In this document: positions 55,047 to 64,000 of the stretch, in pieces | Layout: the number at the start of each line of letters is the position of its first letter | Numbering within the stretch: position 1 is the stretch's first letter | Assembly: GCF_034424215.1 (NCBI RefSeq) | Contig: NZ_CP139960.1 | Span: 2,294,001 to 2,358,000 of the forward strand | Length of the DNA: 64,000 nucleotides | Direction of reading: 5' to 3' | DNA from: Niabella yanshanensis | GTDB taxonomy: Bacteria; Bacteroidota; Bacteroidia; Chitinophagales; Chitinophagaceae | Notes under the pieces: model-generated | Seen by the model: only the letters and a program-made list of their open reading frames with translations | Database searches by the model: none | Told to the model about the DNA's origin: nothing | Translations under genes and position numbers: made by a program

Positions 55047-55668
55047 AAAGGAAGTTCCTTTACAGCAACTGGCCGATTACCTTCCTGAGCATACCTTCGA
55101 ACCGGTTGTTGCGTATCTGAATTTTTACAAAGTACATTTAACTATTGCCAAAAGCAGGAAATCGGTTTTAGGCGATTACCGGCATAGTATTGATACCCAA
55201 CATCACCGGATCAGTGTAAACGGAAATCTGAATAAATATGCATTCCTGATTACTTTGTTACATGAACTGGCGCACCTGGTTACCTTTGAAAAATATGGCA
55301 ACCGGGTGCAGGCACATGGAAAAGAATGGAAAACCATGTATGGCCAGATACTGGCCCAGTTTATCGAGAAAAAAATATTCCCGGAAGATATTGAAAATGA
55401 GCTCCTCGCTACCCTGCATAACCCAGGGGCATCTACCTGCTCGGAAGAAAGCCTTCAGCGCATCCTTTACCGCTATGATACCCGAAAGGAGGGCTATGCA
55501 CTTGTAGAAGCTATTCCGGAAGGAGAATTCTTCCGGCTTAAAGACGGCCGTATATTTCAAAAAGGCGGGAAACGTACCAAAAGATATAGCTGTGTGGAGA
55601 TAGCGACCAATAAAACCTACCTGTTCAGCCCGGTTTATGAGGTACAGCATGTACCATTCACTCCATAA
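55039..55668 (+). CDS. SprT-like zinc metalloprotease domain protein
   Basis: A 209-residue protein with the SprT-type zinc-binding HELAH (in LLHELAHLVTFEKYG, about 74-88), HGKEWKTMYGQI after it, and a C-terminal zinc-ribbon-like region with few Cys. SprT-like domains are linked to DNA-protein crosslink handling in eukaryotes; in bacteria the role is unclear. Last gene of a three-gene unit; the stop is immediately next to the convergent carboxylate-amine ligase gene. Confidence 0.85.
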   Translation: MAKKEVPLQQLADYLPEHTFEPVVAYLNFYKVHLTIAKSRKSVLGDYRHSIDTQHHRISVNGNLNKYAFLITLLHELAHLVTFEKYGNRVQAHGKEWKTMYGQILAQFIEKKIFPEDIENELLATLHNPGASTCSEESLQRILYRYDTRKEGYALVEAIPEGEFFRLKDGRIFQKGGKRTKRYSCVEIATNKTYLFSPVYEVQHVPFTP

Positions 55669-56778
55669 TTATGTTCCCTGTAAAAAGCTGTTGCTGATAT
55701 ATTTCGCCACCTGTGCCAGGTCTTTGGTTTCTTCAAAAATAGCCAGCTGCCGGTCTGCCCCTGTGCCATTCTCTAATATTTTATGAACATAATCGATCCG
55801 GTGTCTGCTACCCAAATGGGGTATAACGGGGTCTACAAAATCAAGCAATTCGTATATAAGCGCACGGGTATTCACTTCTTCTTCTTTACCAAAATCAATC
55901 AAATAGCCATCCAGCCCATACCGGCTGGCGCGCCATTTATTCTCATTGATCAACGCACGTGAATATTGTATATAGTTGAGGTTTTTGCTGCGCAGCATGT
56001 AAATGCGTGCACATATAGCCTGGAATAAGGCTGCAATCGCAATGGTTTCATCAACCGTCATCGGGATATCACAGATTCTGAATTCTACCGTGTTGAAGAA
56101 GGGGTGCACCCTCAAATCCCACCAGATCTTTTTAGCATTATCAATACAATTGGTCTTGATCAGCATTTTCACATAATTGTCGTAAGCTTCAATACTCTCA
56201 AAAGCATCCGGAATACCGGTACGCGGAAACTTGTCAAAAACCTTGGTCCGGTAAGATTTATACCCCGTTGTACGACCTTCCCAAAAAGGAGAGTTGGTGC
56301 TCAAGGCAAAAATATGGGGCAGGAAGTAACGGGTAGAATTAGCAATGTGATTGGCCAGCTCCCTGCTTTCCATTCCTACATGTACATGTAGACCAAAAAT
56401 GAGATTGCTACGCGCCGCTTCCTGTAATTCGGCAATAATTTCATTATAGCGCTGATGATCCGTGATCAGCTGTTTTTCCCAATGACTAAAAGGATGCGTT
56501 CCTGATGCACCTAAGGTTAATCCGAGGTCTCCTGCGATATCGTGTATCGTTTTACGCAGCAAGGAAACATCTTTGTGCGCCTCATCAATGTCCTGGCAAA
56601 TATCCGTGCCCACTTCCACTACAGCCTGGTGCATCTCCGCCTTTACTTTATCCTTGATGGTTTTTTGGCCTTCCTGAACGATACGTTGCTCATGGCTTTT
56701 CAGCTCAAAAGTTTCAGGGTCCAACACCATGTACTCTTCCTCTACACCCAGTGTAAATGTTTTATAATTTAAGACCAT
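55669..56778 (-). CDS. YbdK-type carboxylate-amine ligase
   Basis: A 369-residue protein of the glutamate-cysteine ligase 2 (YbdK) family, which joins a carboxylate (often glutamate) to an amine with ATP. N-terminal signature FTLGVEEEYMVLDPETFEL (about 8-26), then FGLHVHVG near 128 and FRICD near 230. No GshB-type gene follows, but an ATP-grasp ligase is encoded just upstream on the same strand with an esterase divergent from it, so this may start synthesis of a gamma-glutamyl or similar compound. The substrate pair is unknown. Confidence 0.83.
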   Translation of the reverse strand: MVLNYKTFTLGVEEEYMVLDPETFELKSHEQRIVQEGQKTIKDKVKAEMHQAVVEVGTDICQDIDEAHKDVSLLRKTIHDIAGDLGLTLGASGTHPFSHWEKQLITDHQRYNEIIAELQEAARSNLIFGLHVHVGMESRELANHIANSTRYFLPHIFALSTNSPFWEGRTTGYKSYRTKVFDKFPRTGIPDAFESIEAYDNYVKMLIKTNCIDNAKKIWWDLRVHPFFNTVEFRICDIPMTVDETIAIAALFQAICARIYMLRSKNLNYIQYSRALINENKWRASRYGLDGYLIDFGKEEEVNTRALIYELLDFVDPVIPHLGSRHRIDYVHKILENGTGADRQLAIFEETKDLAQVAKYISNSFLQGT

Positions 56779-56784
56779 TTGAAG

Positions 56785-56912
56785 AATTTGCTAATGTGAT
56801 AATTAGCTAATATGCTAATGTGAAAATGTTGATTATCGCGTACAAGGGTACCGCATATAAAGCGCTTTTACCAAGTCAGCAGTAGCACATCATCAAATTA
56901 GCAGATTGGCAT
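56785..56912. repeat. GCTAATGTG-type array between the two ligase genes
   Basis: GCTAATGTG/GCTAATATG occurs at 56790, 56806 and 56814; the far end of the gap contains the inverted form (AAATTAGCAGAT near 56895). No terminator or promoter was recognised in this gap. Confidence 0.5.
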
Positions 56913-57851
56913 TTATTTTCCTGCACTCTGTTTTACGTATTCACCCCAGGTAAGATTATCGCCGCCATTATTGGCCAATGCTTTTTCAATAGCGAAACTG
57001 GCGGCGGTCTCTACTACCCACTCGAAGTTTTCGGCACCTACGCTGGCTATATCCGCGTCGGGAGCAGGGTTGCAGAAATCGATGGCGTAAGGAACACCAT
57101 CACGCAAAGCCAGTTCAACTGTATTGAAATCGTAGCCCAGGTATTTATTAATCTTCAAAACGATATCTGTCATTTCTTTCAGCTTCTCTTCTGTTGGTGC
57201 AAAGTCTGCCTTATAACGCAAATGATGCGGATTGCGTGGTTCATAAGGCATAATACGCACATGCTTACCACCGATGCAATAACAGCGATAATACTCTTCA
57301 AAAACGATCTCTTCCTGCAGCAACATTACCAACTGTCCCGTTTCGTTGTGTTTTTCAAAAAACTCATCCATGGTATTCAGCTTGTACACGTTCTTCCAGC
57401 CACCACCGGCAAAGGGTTTCATATAAGCGGGAAACCCAACCTCTTCAAAAATTCCCTGCCAATCTAAAGGATAAGACAGGTTGCTGAACGAGTCTGCACT
57501 GGTATCATCCGGCATTTCGTTAGAAGGCAAAATGGCTGTTTTAGGTACAGGCACACCTATCCGGGTCATCAGGCAGTTATTGAAATATTTGTCATCGGCG
57601 CTCCACCAGAAAGGGTTATTGATAACAGCAGTTCCCGTTAAAGCCGCATTCTTCAACCAGGTGCGGTAAAATGGCACGTCCTGCGATATACGGTCGATGA
57701 TTACAGAGTAACCACTACCCACGCCCTGCAGGGCCTTATCAATTTTTACGGGTTCGGCAATAACGCCTTCAACGTTCTTACTATTCACCCTACTCACAAA
57801 AGCTTCGGGAAACGATCTCTCCTTTCCGTGCAGAATACCGATTTTTTTCAT
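56913..57851 (-). CDS. ATP-grasp ligase, unassigned substrate
   Basis: A 312-residue ATP-grasp protein. The central ATP site is seen in FPAYMKPFAGGGWKNVYKL and LVMLLQEEIVFEEYYRCYCIGG; the metal site is suggested by NTVELALRDGVPYAIDFCNPAPDAD near 245-270. It does not match GshB or D-Ala ligase closely. Start ATG 57851 is chosen, 8 codons inside the open frame. With the YbdK-type gene 134 bases downstream it likely adds a second building block to the same product. Confidence 0.78.
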   Translation of the reverse strand: MKKIGILHGKERSFPEAFVSRVNSKNVEGVIAEPVKIDKALQGVGSGYSVIIDRISQDVPFYRTWLKNAALTGTAVINNPFWWSADDKYFNNCLMTRIGVPVPKTAILPSNEMPDDTSADSFSNLSYPLDWQGIFEEVGFPAYMKPFAGGGWKNVYKLNTMDEFFEKHNETGQLVMLLQEEIVFEEYYRCYCIGGKHVRIMPYEPRNPHHLRYKADFAPTEEKLKEMTDIVLKINKYLGYDFNTVELALRDGVPYAIDFCNPAPDADIASVGAENFEWVVETAASFAIEKALANNGGDNLTWGEYVKQSAGK

Positions 57852-57937
57852 GTTTAAATTAGTTTGTTGGTACAATAATTATGGTGCGGTTATTTATATG
57901 GTCTTCAAAATGTTGGTGATTAAAAATACTTTGCTAT

Positions 57938-57968
57938 CAAATATATTTTTTTAAATGATATAAACAAA
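57938..57968 (-). promoter_or_regulatory. Promoter (TTTG-N19-TATATTTG) for the ligase genes
   Basis: On the minus strand TTTG (57968-57965), 19-base spacer and TATATTTG (57945-57938) match both consensus elements. Transcription should begin near 57931, giving an ~80-base leader. Confidence 0.7.
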
Positions 57969-58044
57969 AATTGTTTCTGATCAAATATTAAACATTAATT
58001 AAAACAGAAATTAATAATTAAATAATATTAAAAATACATTTTAC

Positions 58045-58052
58045 TATTTTTG
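58045..58052 (+). promoter_or_regulatory. -7 box (TATTTTTG) abutting the esterase start
   Basis: Perfect TAnnTTTG only five bases before the ATG at 58058, suggesting a very short or absent leader. No -33 element seen. It lies divergent from the promoter at 57938-57968. Confidence 0.45.
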
Positions 58053-58057
58053 ATTGA

Positions 58058-58867
58058 ATGGAAACTGCAGCCGAATTAGAATTGGTTACCGATACCCTAA
58101 TCACATCATCAACATATTTAAAAAGAGAAGTTACACTTAGCTTATTTCTTCCCAAAAATGTTGTCAACCCGGCAACAATCAGTTTGCTGCTGATCAATGA
58201 CGGACAGGATATGCCCGCTATGGGATATGACAAAATTCTTCACGATCTATACCATGAAAATGTCATTCATCCGGTACTGTCTGTGGCAATCGCAGCCGGC
58301 AATGAGAGAGCTCAGGAATACGGCGTAGCCAAAAGGAAAGATTATCTTGGTCGTGGCGCAAAAGCCGGCGCCTACAGCAAGTTTATCCTGAAAGAATTAC
58401 TCCCCCTTATTAAAGAAACCTACCAGGTTCCTGAATTCAAAGAAATTGCTTTTGCCGGGTTTTCTTTAGGGGGACTAAGCGCTTTTGACATGGTTTGGAA
58501 TCATCCGGATGTATTCTCCAGGGTAGGCGTTTTCTCCGGCTCGCTCTGGTGGCGAAGCGTGGACCAGCATGATAAAAAATACGATGATAACAAGCATCGT
58601 ATTATGCAGCAGCAAATACGGAAGGGCAGCTATGCGCCCGGCCTGAAATTCTTCTTCGAATGCGGCAAACTGGATGAAAGCGGAGACCGCAATAATAATG
58701 GCATCATTGATTCAATTGATGATACGCAGGACCACATCAAAGAGCTGTTTGCCAAAGGTTATGGCCCCGAAGATATTACTTACCTGGAGCTAGATGAAGG
58801 CAAACATGATGTAGCAACCTGGGGCCTGGCGATGCCTGCTTTTTTAAAATGGGGATGGGGCAAGTAG
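58058..58867 (+). CDS. Esterase (alpha/beta hydrolase, Esterase D/Fes-like)
   Basis: A 269-residue alpha/beta hydrolase with the nucleophile elbow GFSLGG (Ser136) and a C-terminal HDVATWG with the catalytic His (about 253). A loop near 220-240 reads GDRNNNGIIDSIDD, an EF-hand/dockerin-like Asp/Asn-rich calcium-loop pattern. No signal peptide, so cytoplasmic. It is divergent from the ATP-grasp/YbdK genes with both promoters in between, so it may process or release the ligases' product. Confidence 0.83.
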   Translation: METAAELELVTDTLITSSTYLKREVTLSLFLPKNVVNPATISLLLINDGQDMPAMGYDKILHDLYHENVIHPVLSVAIAAGNERAQEYGVAKRKDYLGRGAKAGAYSKFILKELLPLIKETYQVPEFKEIAFAGFSLGGLSAFDMVWNHPDVFSRVGVFSGSLWWRSVDQHDKKYDDNKHRIMQQQIRKGSYAPGLKFFFECGKLDESGDRNNNGIIDSIDDTQDHIKELFAKGYGPEDITYLELDEGKHDVATWGLAMPAFLKWGWGK

Positions 58868-59004
58868 ATTTAAAGTTTAAGATTCAAGGTTCAAGATTCA
58901 AGGTTTAAGGTTTAAAATTTATGATTGAAGGATTATGGTTTAAAGTTTGAGGTTTGAAGCTGTTTATAGAACTTTGAACTTCTAAACATTGAACTTTAAA
59001 CTTC
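58868..59004. repeat. GGTTTAA heptad array with inverted distal end
   Basis: Starting right after the esterase stop, about 13 units of a strict 7-base register (consensus GGTTTAA/GATTCAA) run to about 58958. After a short spacer the complement of the same unit (GAACTTT, TTAAACT) follows to about 59003. The array forms the whole gap before the YyaL gene. Confidence 0.7.
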
Positions 59005-59008
59005 AGAC

Positions 59009-61075
59009 ATGCCCAACGCACTTATCAATGAAACCAGCCCTTACCTCCTGCAACATGCGCACAACCCGGTAAACTGGTACCCCTGGGGAGAGGAAGCGTT
59101 GCAGAAAGCCATAGCCGAGGACAAACCGATTTTGGTTAGCATTGGTTATGCAGCCTGCCACTGGTGTCATGTAATGGAAAGGGAAAGCTTTGAGGACGAA
59201 GCAACAGCAGCGTTGATGAATGAACATTTCATCAATATCAAAATCGACCGGGAAGAAAGACCAGACCTTGATCATATTTATATGGACGCTGTACAGGCCA
59301 TGGCGGGTAGCGGAGGCTGGCCCTTAAACGCATTTCTTACCCCCGGTAAAAAGCCTTTTTATGGAGGCACTTATTTTCCTCCCAAAGCAGTAATGAACCG
59401 GCCTTCCTGGAAAGAGGTATTAACGGCAGTATCAGATGCCTTTAAAAACCAGAGAGCCGACATCGAGGACCAGGCTAACGGACTTACACAACATTTATTC
59501 CAGGCCAACAGCTTCGGCATTAACGCCAACGAAGGGGCTATGAAAACAGATCAGATAGATATGGCCTGCGAAAACCTTTTGAAGCAGGCAGATCAGCAAT
59601 GGGGCGGATTTGGAGCAGCGCCTAAATTTCCACAAACATTCTCCATTCAATTCTTATTACGCTATTACACATTTGAAAAAGAAAGAAATACCCAGCTGGC
59701 GGAAGACGCGTTAAAACAGGCTTTACTCAGCCTGGATAAAATGATCGAAGGGGGCATTTATGACCAGATCGGCGGAGGTTTTGCCCGCTACTCAACCGAT
59801 CCTGAATGGCTGGCGCCCCATTTTGAAAAAATGCTCTATGATAACGCGCTGCTTGTAACCACCCTAAGTGAAGCTTATGCCATTACCAAAAATGAATACT
59901 ACAAGAGAACCATTGAACATACATTAACATTCGTTGAGCGTGAGCTATTAGACCCCTCCAATGGTTTTTATGCAGCACTCGACGCAGACAGCGAGGGTGA
60001 AGAAGGCAAATATTATGTTTGGCAGCTGGAAGAGGTTCAGGAGTTACTGGGACCTGATGCAGCTGTGTACTGCGACTATTATAATATATCAGCAAACGGT
60101 AATTGGTCCGAAGGGACTTCATCGGAGGAGCATAAAAATATCCTGCGCATACTGGAGCCTCTCCCTGTATTTGCTGCTAATCGTCAATATAAAATAGAAG
60201 ACTTACAGCTACTACTGGATCAATGCAATGCTAAACTGCTAAAGGCAAGAGAAGAACGCATTAAACCTGCTTTGGATGACAAGATTATTTTGAGCTGGAA
60301 CGCTTTAATGAACACAGCTTACAGCAAGGCTTACGCAGCAACAGGCAACAAACAATACAGGCAAAAAGCCATCAGCAATATGGAGTTTTTACTATCTGCT
60401 TTTCAAACACCAGAGGGTAACTGGCAACACGTATGGAAAAACGGAACGGCGAAGTACACTGCTTTTCTCGACGACCATGCCTACCTTATCCAGGCGCTGC
60501 TACAGTTGCATAAGATTACAACTAACAGGGATTACCTGGTTCGCGCGAAAGAGCTTTGCGAAAAAGTGATTGCCGGCTTTTCAGAGCCAGACGGCTATTT
60601 TTATTATACACCTGAACAGCAAACCGATGTTATTGTACGCAAAAAAGAGGTATACGACGGCGCTACCCCCAGCGGCAACTCGGTGATGGCTCAAAACCTG
60701 CTGGAACTAGGACTTCTTTTAGATCAAAGAGAATGGCGGGAACGTTCTTTTCAAATGACGAAGGGCTTAAGTACTGTTGCGGTTAAATACCCCACCTCCT
60801 TTGGGGTATGGCTGGCGGCTGCTTACCAGCAAATAACAGGAACCAAAGAAATAGTGCTAATGGGTAACTTTGAAAGCGCACTACGTGAATTGCTGGCACA
60901 GCCTTTATTTCACAGCGTTATCATGGCCGCACGCCAACCTGACGAGAGCTTCCCGCTTTTAAAAGATAAAACAACAGACCAGGAACTCGCACTGTTTTTA
61001 TGCGAGAACTACGCCTGTCAACGTCCTGTATTCTCGGTTAACGATTTATTGAAACAATTGTACCAGGATGGCTAA
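59009..61075 (+). CDS. YyaL/DUF255 family protein (thioredoxin-like plus alpha/alpha barrel)
   Basis: A 688-residue protein of the YyaL/SSP411 family. N-terminal thioredoxin-like domain with [15 protein letters not shown] and CHWC (Cys50, Cys53), [24 protein letters not shown] near 98-121, then a large (alpha/alpha)6 domain similar to N-acylglucosamine epimerase folds ([14 protein letters not shown] near 490). Function is unknown; role in redox or sugar metabolism is proposed. It overlaps the next gene by 8 bases. Confidence 0.92.
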   Translation: MPNALINETSPYLLQHAHNPVNWYPWGEEALQKAIAEDKPILVSIGYAACHWCHVMERESFEDEATAALMNEHFINIKIDREERPDLDHIYMDAVQAMAGSGGWPLNAFLTPGKKPFYGGTYFPPKAVMNRPSWKEVLTAVSDAFKNQRADIEDQANGLTQHLFQANSFGINANEGAMKTDQIDMACENLLKQADQQWGGFGAAPKFPQTFSIQFLLRYYTFEKERNTQLAEDALKQALLSLDKMIEGGIYDQIGGGFARYSTDPEWLAPHFEKMLYDNALLVTTLSEAYAITKNEYYKRTIEHTLTFVERELLDPSNGFYAALDADSEGEEGKYYVWQLEEVQELLGPDAAVYCDYYNISANGNWSEGTSSEEHKNILRILEPLPVFAANRQYKIEDLQLLLDQCNAKLLKAREERIKPALDDKIILSWNALMNTAYSKAYAATGNKQYRQKAISNMEFLLSAFQTPEGNWQHVWKNGTAKYTAFLDDHAYLIQALLQLHKITTNRDYLVRAKELCEKVIAGFSEPDGYFYYTPEQQTDVIVRKKEVYDGATPSGNSVMAQNLLELGLLLDQREWRERSFQMTKGLSTVAVKYPTSFGVWLAAAYQQITGTKEIVLMGNFESALRELLAQPLFHSVIMAARQPDESFPLLKDKTTDQELALFLCENYACQRPVFSVNDLLKQLYQDG

Positions 61076-61625
61076 TAAACTTTTTTATTTATTACTGGGA
61101 TGCACACCGGCAGGAAGACATACTGAGCAGCATGATGTCTTTTTTTGTATTGGAAGAGATTTAAAAGACATCATCCCCGATATCAAAGTTTTCTGGCCCG
61201 AGTCGGGCAAAATACATATCGATAGCTGGCGCGAAGTGACCGCAGTTGACGGATTTCGGATTTCCATAACAGAAAAGCAAGCAATACCAGGGAAACACCA
61301 ACAGCTGTTCTTTATTAACCTCGGTGGCTATTTGCCGGGTTCTTTTGAAGAGCACCATTATAAACTGTTAACCGTTGCTGCGGATATGTCGCAAGCAATC
61401 AGAAACGCCAAACAAACTTCCTTCTATAAGGATTATAATACCGAAAACAAAAGTGGCGTAAGCCATGTGGACGACAAGTATGGCGTAGATGTGGATGAGA
61501 TATTGAATGTAGCGGATATTTTACCTGCGTATCAAAAAGAACGATTTTCAATTATATTAGAACCTGGAAAAGGATTGGTAGAAGATGCGCTACATATAGG
61601 CTATCTGAAACTGGATAAAATCTGA
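61068..61625 (+). CDS. DUF1543 domain protein
   Basis: A 185-residue protein with DUF1543 features: [29 protein letters not shown] at the N-terminus, [24 protein letters not shown] near 43-66 and [20 protein letters not shown] near 80-99. Two DUF1543-like halves may be present. Function unknown. It overlaps the YyaL gene by 8 bases, so the two are co-translated; the stop is 5 bases from the convergent uvrC stop. Confidence 0.85.
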   Translation: MANKLFYLLLGCTPAGRHTEQHDVFFCIGRDLKDIIPDIKVFWPESGKIHIDSWREVTAVDGFRISITEKQAIPGKHQQLFFINLGGYLPGSFEEHHYKLLTVAADMSQAIRNAKQTSFYKDYNTENKSGVSHVDDKYGVDVDEILNVADILPAYQKERFSIILEPGKGLVEDALHIGYLKLDKI

Positions 61626-61630
61626 TTGCA

Positions 61631-63451
61631 TTATTTCTTATCAGGTTCCGAACTGCCATTAAAGTAATCGAACACCACTTTAGCCTTAGCAGCTCCTGCT
61701 ATTGCAGCCAGTTCATCCAAAGTTCTTTCCCGGATATTTTTTACGGATCGAAACTCTTTTAACAACTGATCGGCTGTAGCTTTGCCAATACCTTTGATAT
61801 CTTCCAGCTCATTCTTAAAAGTACCTTTGCTTCTTTTTTGCCGGTGAAAAGTTACACCAAACCGGTGCACCTGGTCGCGGATAAAACGGATAAACTTTAA
61901 GCTGCCGCCGTTGTAAGGCAGCTTCAACGATTCTTTGTCACCCGCATAAAACAACTCTTCCTCATTTTTTGCCAGACCAACCAGTGTGATCATTCCATGC
62001 AATTCTAATTCCTCTATAGCTTCCATTGCAGCGCCCAATTGACCTTTACCACCGTCAATGATCACCAGCTGCGGAAAATCCTGCTGCTCTTCCTTTAATC
62101 TTTTATAACGGCGATAAACTGCTTCCTTCATAGAGGCAAAATCATTAATGCCCTCTACCGTCTTCACATTAAAATGGCGATAATCTTTTTTACTGGGCAC
62201 TCCATTCTTAAAACAAACCATCGCACTCACCGGATAGCTGCCCTGGAAATTAGAGTTATCAAAGCATTCTATATGCGTAGGCAGGTCTTGTAGCTGAAGA
62301 TCCGTTTGCAACTCCTCCAATACCTTGATTTGATCGACATTCCTACTTATTTTCAACCGCTCTTTATTCTTCAGCTCTTCAATAAAGTAGCCCGCGTTTT
62401 TTTCCGAAAGCTCTACCAGTTTTTTCCGGTCACCGCCTTTGGGTACTATTACCTCTGTATTTACATCGGGATATTCGATCTCAAACGGAACCACAATTTC
62501 CCTTGTATCGCTGTGAAAGGTAGAACGTAAATGTTGAATGGCATACACCAGTATTTCTTCTACAGGCTCGTCCAGGTGTGTTTCCAGTTTATTGGTTTGC
62601 GTTTGCACAATCGTACCGCCTCTTACCATCAGGTAGTTAACATAGGCAATATCCTTTTCCTTCAGAATACTGAACACATCTTTATCTCCGCCTTTCATAC
62701 CCGTTACTACAGATCGTGACTGGTAATAGTCTTCCAGGTAAGCAATCTTCTTACGGATATACTCGGCTTTTTCGAATTGAAGATCTGCAGCCAGCGCTTT
62801 CATTTCATCTTTAAAATGCCTGATTACGGGCGAAAGATTGCCTTTTAACAGATCCCGCACCTGTCTTATATTTTCGTCGTAGTCTTCTTTGGTTTGATGA
62901 GCTTCACAAGGTCCCTTGCAGTTTCCAAGATGATACTCCAGGCACACTTTAAATTTACCTTTTGCGATATTATTTTTTGTAAGGTTCAGTGTGCAGGTCC
63001 TTAAAGGAATAGCTCTTCTGATAAATTCCAGCAATTCTCTTACTCTAAAAACAGAAGTGTAAGGGCCCAGGTATTCAGACCCGTCATTTACCGGTTGCCG
63101 GGTTAAATACACCCTGGGAAAAGGCTCGTTTTTTATAACAATGTAGGGATAAGACTTATCATCTTTAAGGTTGATATTATAACGAGGCTGAAATTGCTTA
63201 ATAAGCGAGTTTTCTAAAAAGAAAGCATCCTGCTCGCTGTTTACGATGGTGAATTCAATCTTTTGAATCCGCTGAACCAGCTCATGTGTCTTGTAGTTCG
63301 TAAACGTCTTATTAAAATAGGAACTTACCCGTTTACGCAGGCTTTTAGCTTTACCCACATAGATAATCTTACCAGTTGCATCAAAGTACTTGTAAATGCC
63401 TGGCTGCAAGGGGATAGTGGACGCTATTTTCGAGAATTCTTCCTGGGTCAT
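61631..63451 (-). CDS. uvrC: Excinuclease ABC subunit C
   Basis: A 606-residue nuclease that makes both incisions in UvrABC nucleotide-excision repair. N-terminal GIY-YIG domain (PGIYKYFDATGKIIYVGKAKSLRKR), a four-Cys cluster-like segment (CTLNL...VCLEYHLGNCKGPC), a UVR domain, an RNase H-like domain (HIECFDNSNFQGSYPVSAMV; VIIDGGKGQLGAA) and C-terminal helix-hairpin-helix (IKGIGKATADQLLKEF). The ATG at 63451 gives MTQEEFSKIAS; a TTG three codons upstream is open. Confidence 0.94.
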   Translation of the reverse strand: MTQEEFSKIASTIPLQPGIYKYFDATGKIIYVGKAKSLRKRVSSYFNKTFTNYKTHELVQRIQKIEFTIVNSEQDAFFLENSLIKQFQPRYNINLKDDKSYPYIVIKNEPFPRVYLTRQPVNDGSEYLGPYTSVFRVRELLEFIRRAIPLRTCTLNLTKNNIAKGKFKVCLEYHLGNCKGPCEAHQTKEDYDENIRQVRDLLKGNLSPVIRHFKDEMKALAADLQFEKAEYIRKKIAYLEDYYQSRSVVTGMKGGDKDVFSILKEKDIAYVNYLMVRGGTIVQTQTNKLETHLDEPVEEILVYAIQHLRSTFHSDTREIVVPFEIEYPDVNTEVIVPKGGDRKKLVELSEKNAGYFIEELKNKERLKISRNVDQIKVLEELQTDLQLQDLPTHIECFDNSNFQGSYPVSAMVCFKNGVPSKKDYRHFNVKTVEGINDFASMKEAVYRRYKRLKEEQQDFPQLVIIDGGKGQLGAAMEAIEELELHGMITLVGLAKNEEELFYAGDKESLKLPYNGGSLKFIRFIRDQVHRFGVTFHRQKRSKGTFKNELEDIKGIGKATADQLLKEFRSVKNIRERTLDELAAIAGAAKAKVVFDYFNGSSEPDKK

Positions 63452-63528
63452 ATCAATCACTCGTCTTATTAAAACACAATGATAAGCATGATTATGCTAA
63501 ACTTAATACTGGGGTAATAGTGAACTTA

Positions 63529-63536
63529 TACATTTG
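63529..63536 (+). promoter_or_regulatory. -7 box (TACATTTG) for the phosphoesterase gene
   Basis: Perfect TAnnTTTG on the plus strand 61 bases before the ATG at 63598, giving a leader of about 55 bases. The gap also divides the gene from divergent uvrC. Confidence 0.45.
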
Positions 63537-63597
63537 CCACCATTCTAAGCTAAAATTACAAAGCAGATTACCAGCAATTAAAAAAATAATTGAAATC

Positions 63598-64000
63598 ATG
63601 TTAAAGCAACTTTTTGTAACAACAGGCCTGGCTTTTTGTTTAGCCGCTGCTGCTCAAAACAATGTAAAAGGTTATGTTTATATCGACCAAAACAATAACG
63701 GTCATTTGGATAAAAAAGAGACTGGCCTGGCGGGCATCCCTGTATCCAATGGAAAAGATATTACCGTAACTGACGAAAACGGGCTTTACCAGCTTCCTGT
63801 TGGCAACGATAACATCATTTTTGTTATTAAACCTGCTGGCTATCAGTTTAAAAAGAACCAGTATAACCAATCTGAGTTTTTTTACATCCATAAACCACAA
63901 GGCTCTCCCACCTCTACAAAATACAATGGTGTAGACCCTACTCAGCCCCTTCCCGCGAACCTGAACTTTGCATTGCACCAACAGGAGGAACCGGCAGACT
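63598..64000 (+). CDS. Calcineurin-like phosphoesterase, N-terminal part (cut by window edge)
   Basis: Open from ATG 63598 to the window edge (134 complete codons). A signal peptide (about 1-19, LAAAAQN) is followed by an SdrD-B/MetallophosN-like beta domain: VKGYVYIDQNNNGHLDKKETGLAGIPVSNGKDITVTDENGLYQLPV, where DQNNNGHLD is a calcium-loop-like stretch. This N-terminal domain is typical of exported calcineurin-like phosphoesterases of Bacteroidota, but the catalytic domain lies outside the window, so the assignment is provisional. Confidence 0.65.
   Translation, partial: MLKQLFVTTGLAFCLAAAAQNNVKGYVYIDQNNNGHLDKKETGLAGIPVSNGKDITVTDENGLYQLPVGNDNIIFVIKPAGYQFKKNQYNQSEFFYIHKPQGSPTSTKYNGVDPTQPLPANLNFALHQQEEPAD

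Overview
The window reads as chromosome of a member of the Bacteroidota, most likely family Chitinophagaceae. Four things point there. Many genes have a TAnnTTTG promoter box, and Shine-Dalgarno sequences are mostly absent. The primary sigma factor is short (285 residues). LpxC and FabZ are fused. Short hypothetical proteins and lipoproteins typical of that group are common. I see no tRNA, rRNA, CRISPR array, transposase or phage gene. The first and last genes are cut by the window edges.

Layout. 1-8.4 kb: the C-terminus of a DUF234-type ATPase, an EamA transporter divergent from an arginine/citrulline pair (arginine deiminase-like, CtlX-like), a DUF1684 protein, an RmlD-like reductase, the primary sigma factor and Lgt. 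8.5-12.4 kb: bacilliredoxin, aquaporin Z, Hsp20, an exported Ig-like protein and a lipoprotein. 12.5-28.1 kb: twelve genes on one strand that form a complete pectin/galacturonate catabolic locus. Polygalacturonase (GH28) and a GH105 hydrolase act outside the cytoplasm and ExuT imports uronates. UxaC-UxaB-UxaA carry galacturonate to KDG, KduI-KduD bring unsaturated uronates to KDG, and KdgK-Eda yield pyruvate and glyceraldehyde 3-phosphate. The locus ends in a strong terminator after exuT. It contains no regulator and no SusC/SusD pair. LacI-like palindromes lie upstream of the first gene and upstream of uxaC.

28.2-43.2 kb: a small unknown protein divergent from a TPR protein, gyrB, lpxC-fabZ, a Mur-ligase paralogue and a cytoplasmic-looking NlpC/P60 peptidase (possibly murein recycling), an ECF sigma/anti-sigma-like pair, pyrophosphatase, two DUF4878-like lipoproteins and PEP carboxylase. 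43.2-45.3 kb: a sparse region with two tandem paralogous small exported proteins of unknown function. They are preceded by a 38-codon ORF that looks like the severed signal peptide of a third copy, behind a near-ideal promoter. 45.3-55.7 kb: an alpha-oxoamine synthase, DoxX and DUF1223 proteins, a LytS/LytTR two-component system, a haem-binding/cytochrome P460 protein with a coupled lipoprotein, PBP1A, two AtpI-like membrane proteins and an SprT-like protein.

55.7-58.9 kb: a YbdK-type carboxylate-amine ligase and an ATP-grasp ligase on one strand, with an esterase divergent from them. This is a candidate uncharacterised gamma-glutamyl-type small-molecule cluster. 58.9-64 kb: a YyaL-type protein, a DUF1543 protein, UvrC and the start of a calcineurin-like phosphoesterase.

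The non-coding DNA is notable. Several intergenic regions carry low-complexity arrays, two of them in a strict 7-base register, whose two ends are in opposite orientation. They share an architecture but not a sequence. Protein family names come from recognising motifs in the translated sequence, not from a search.
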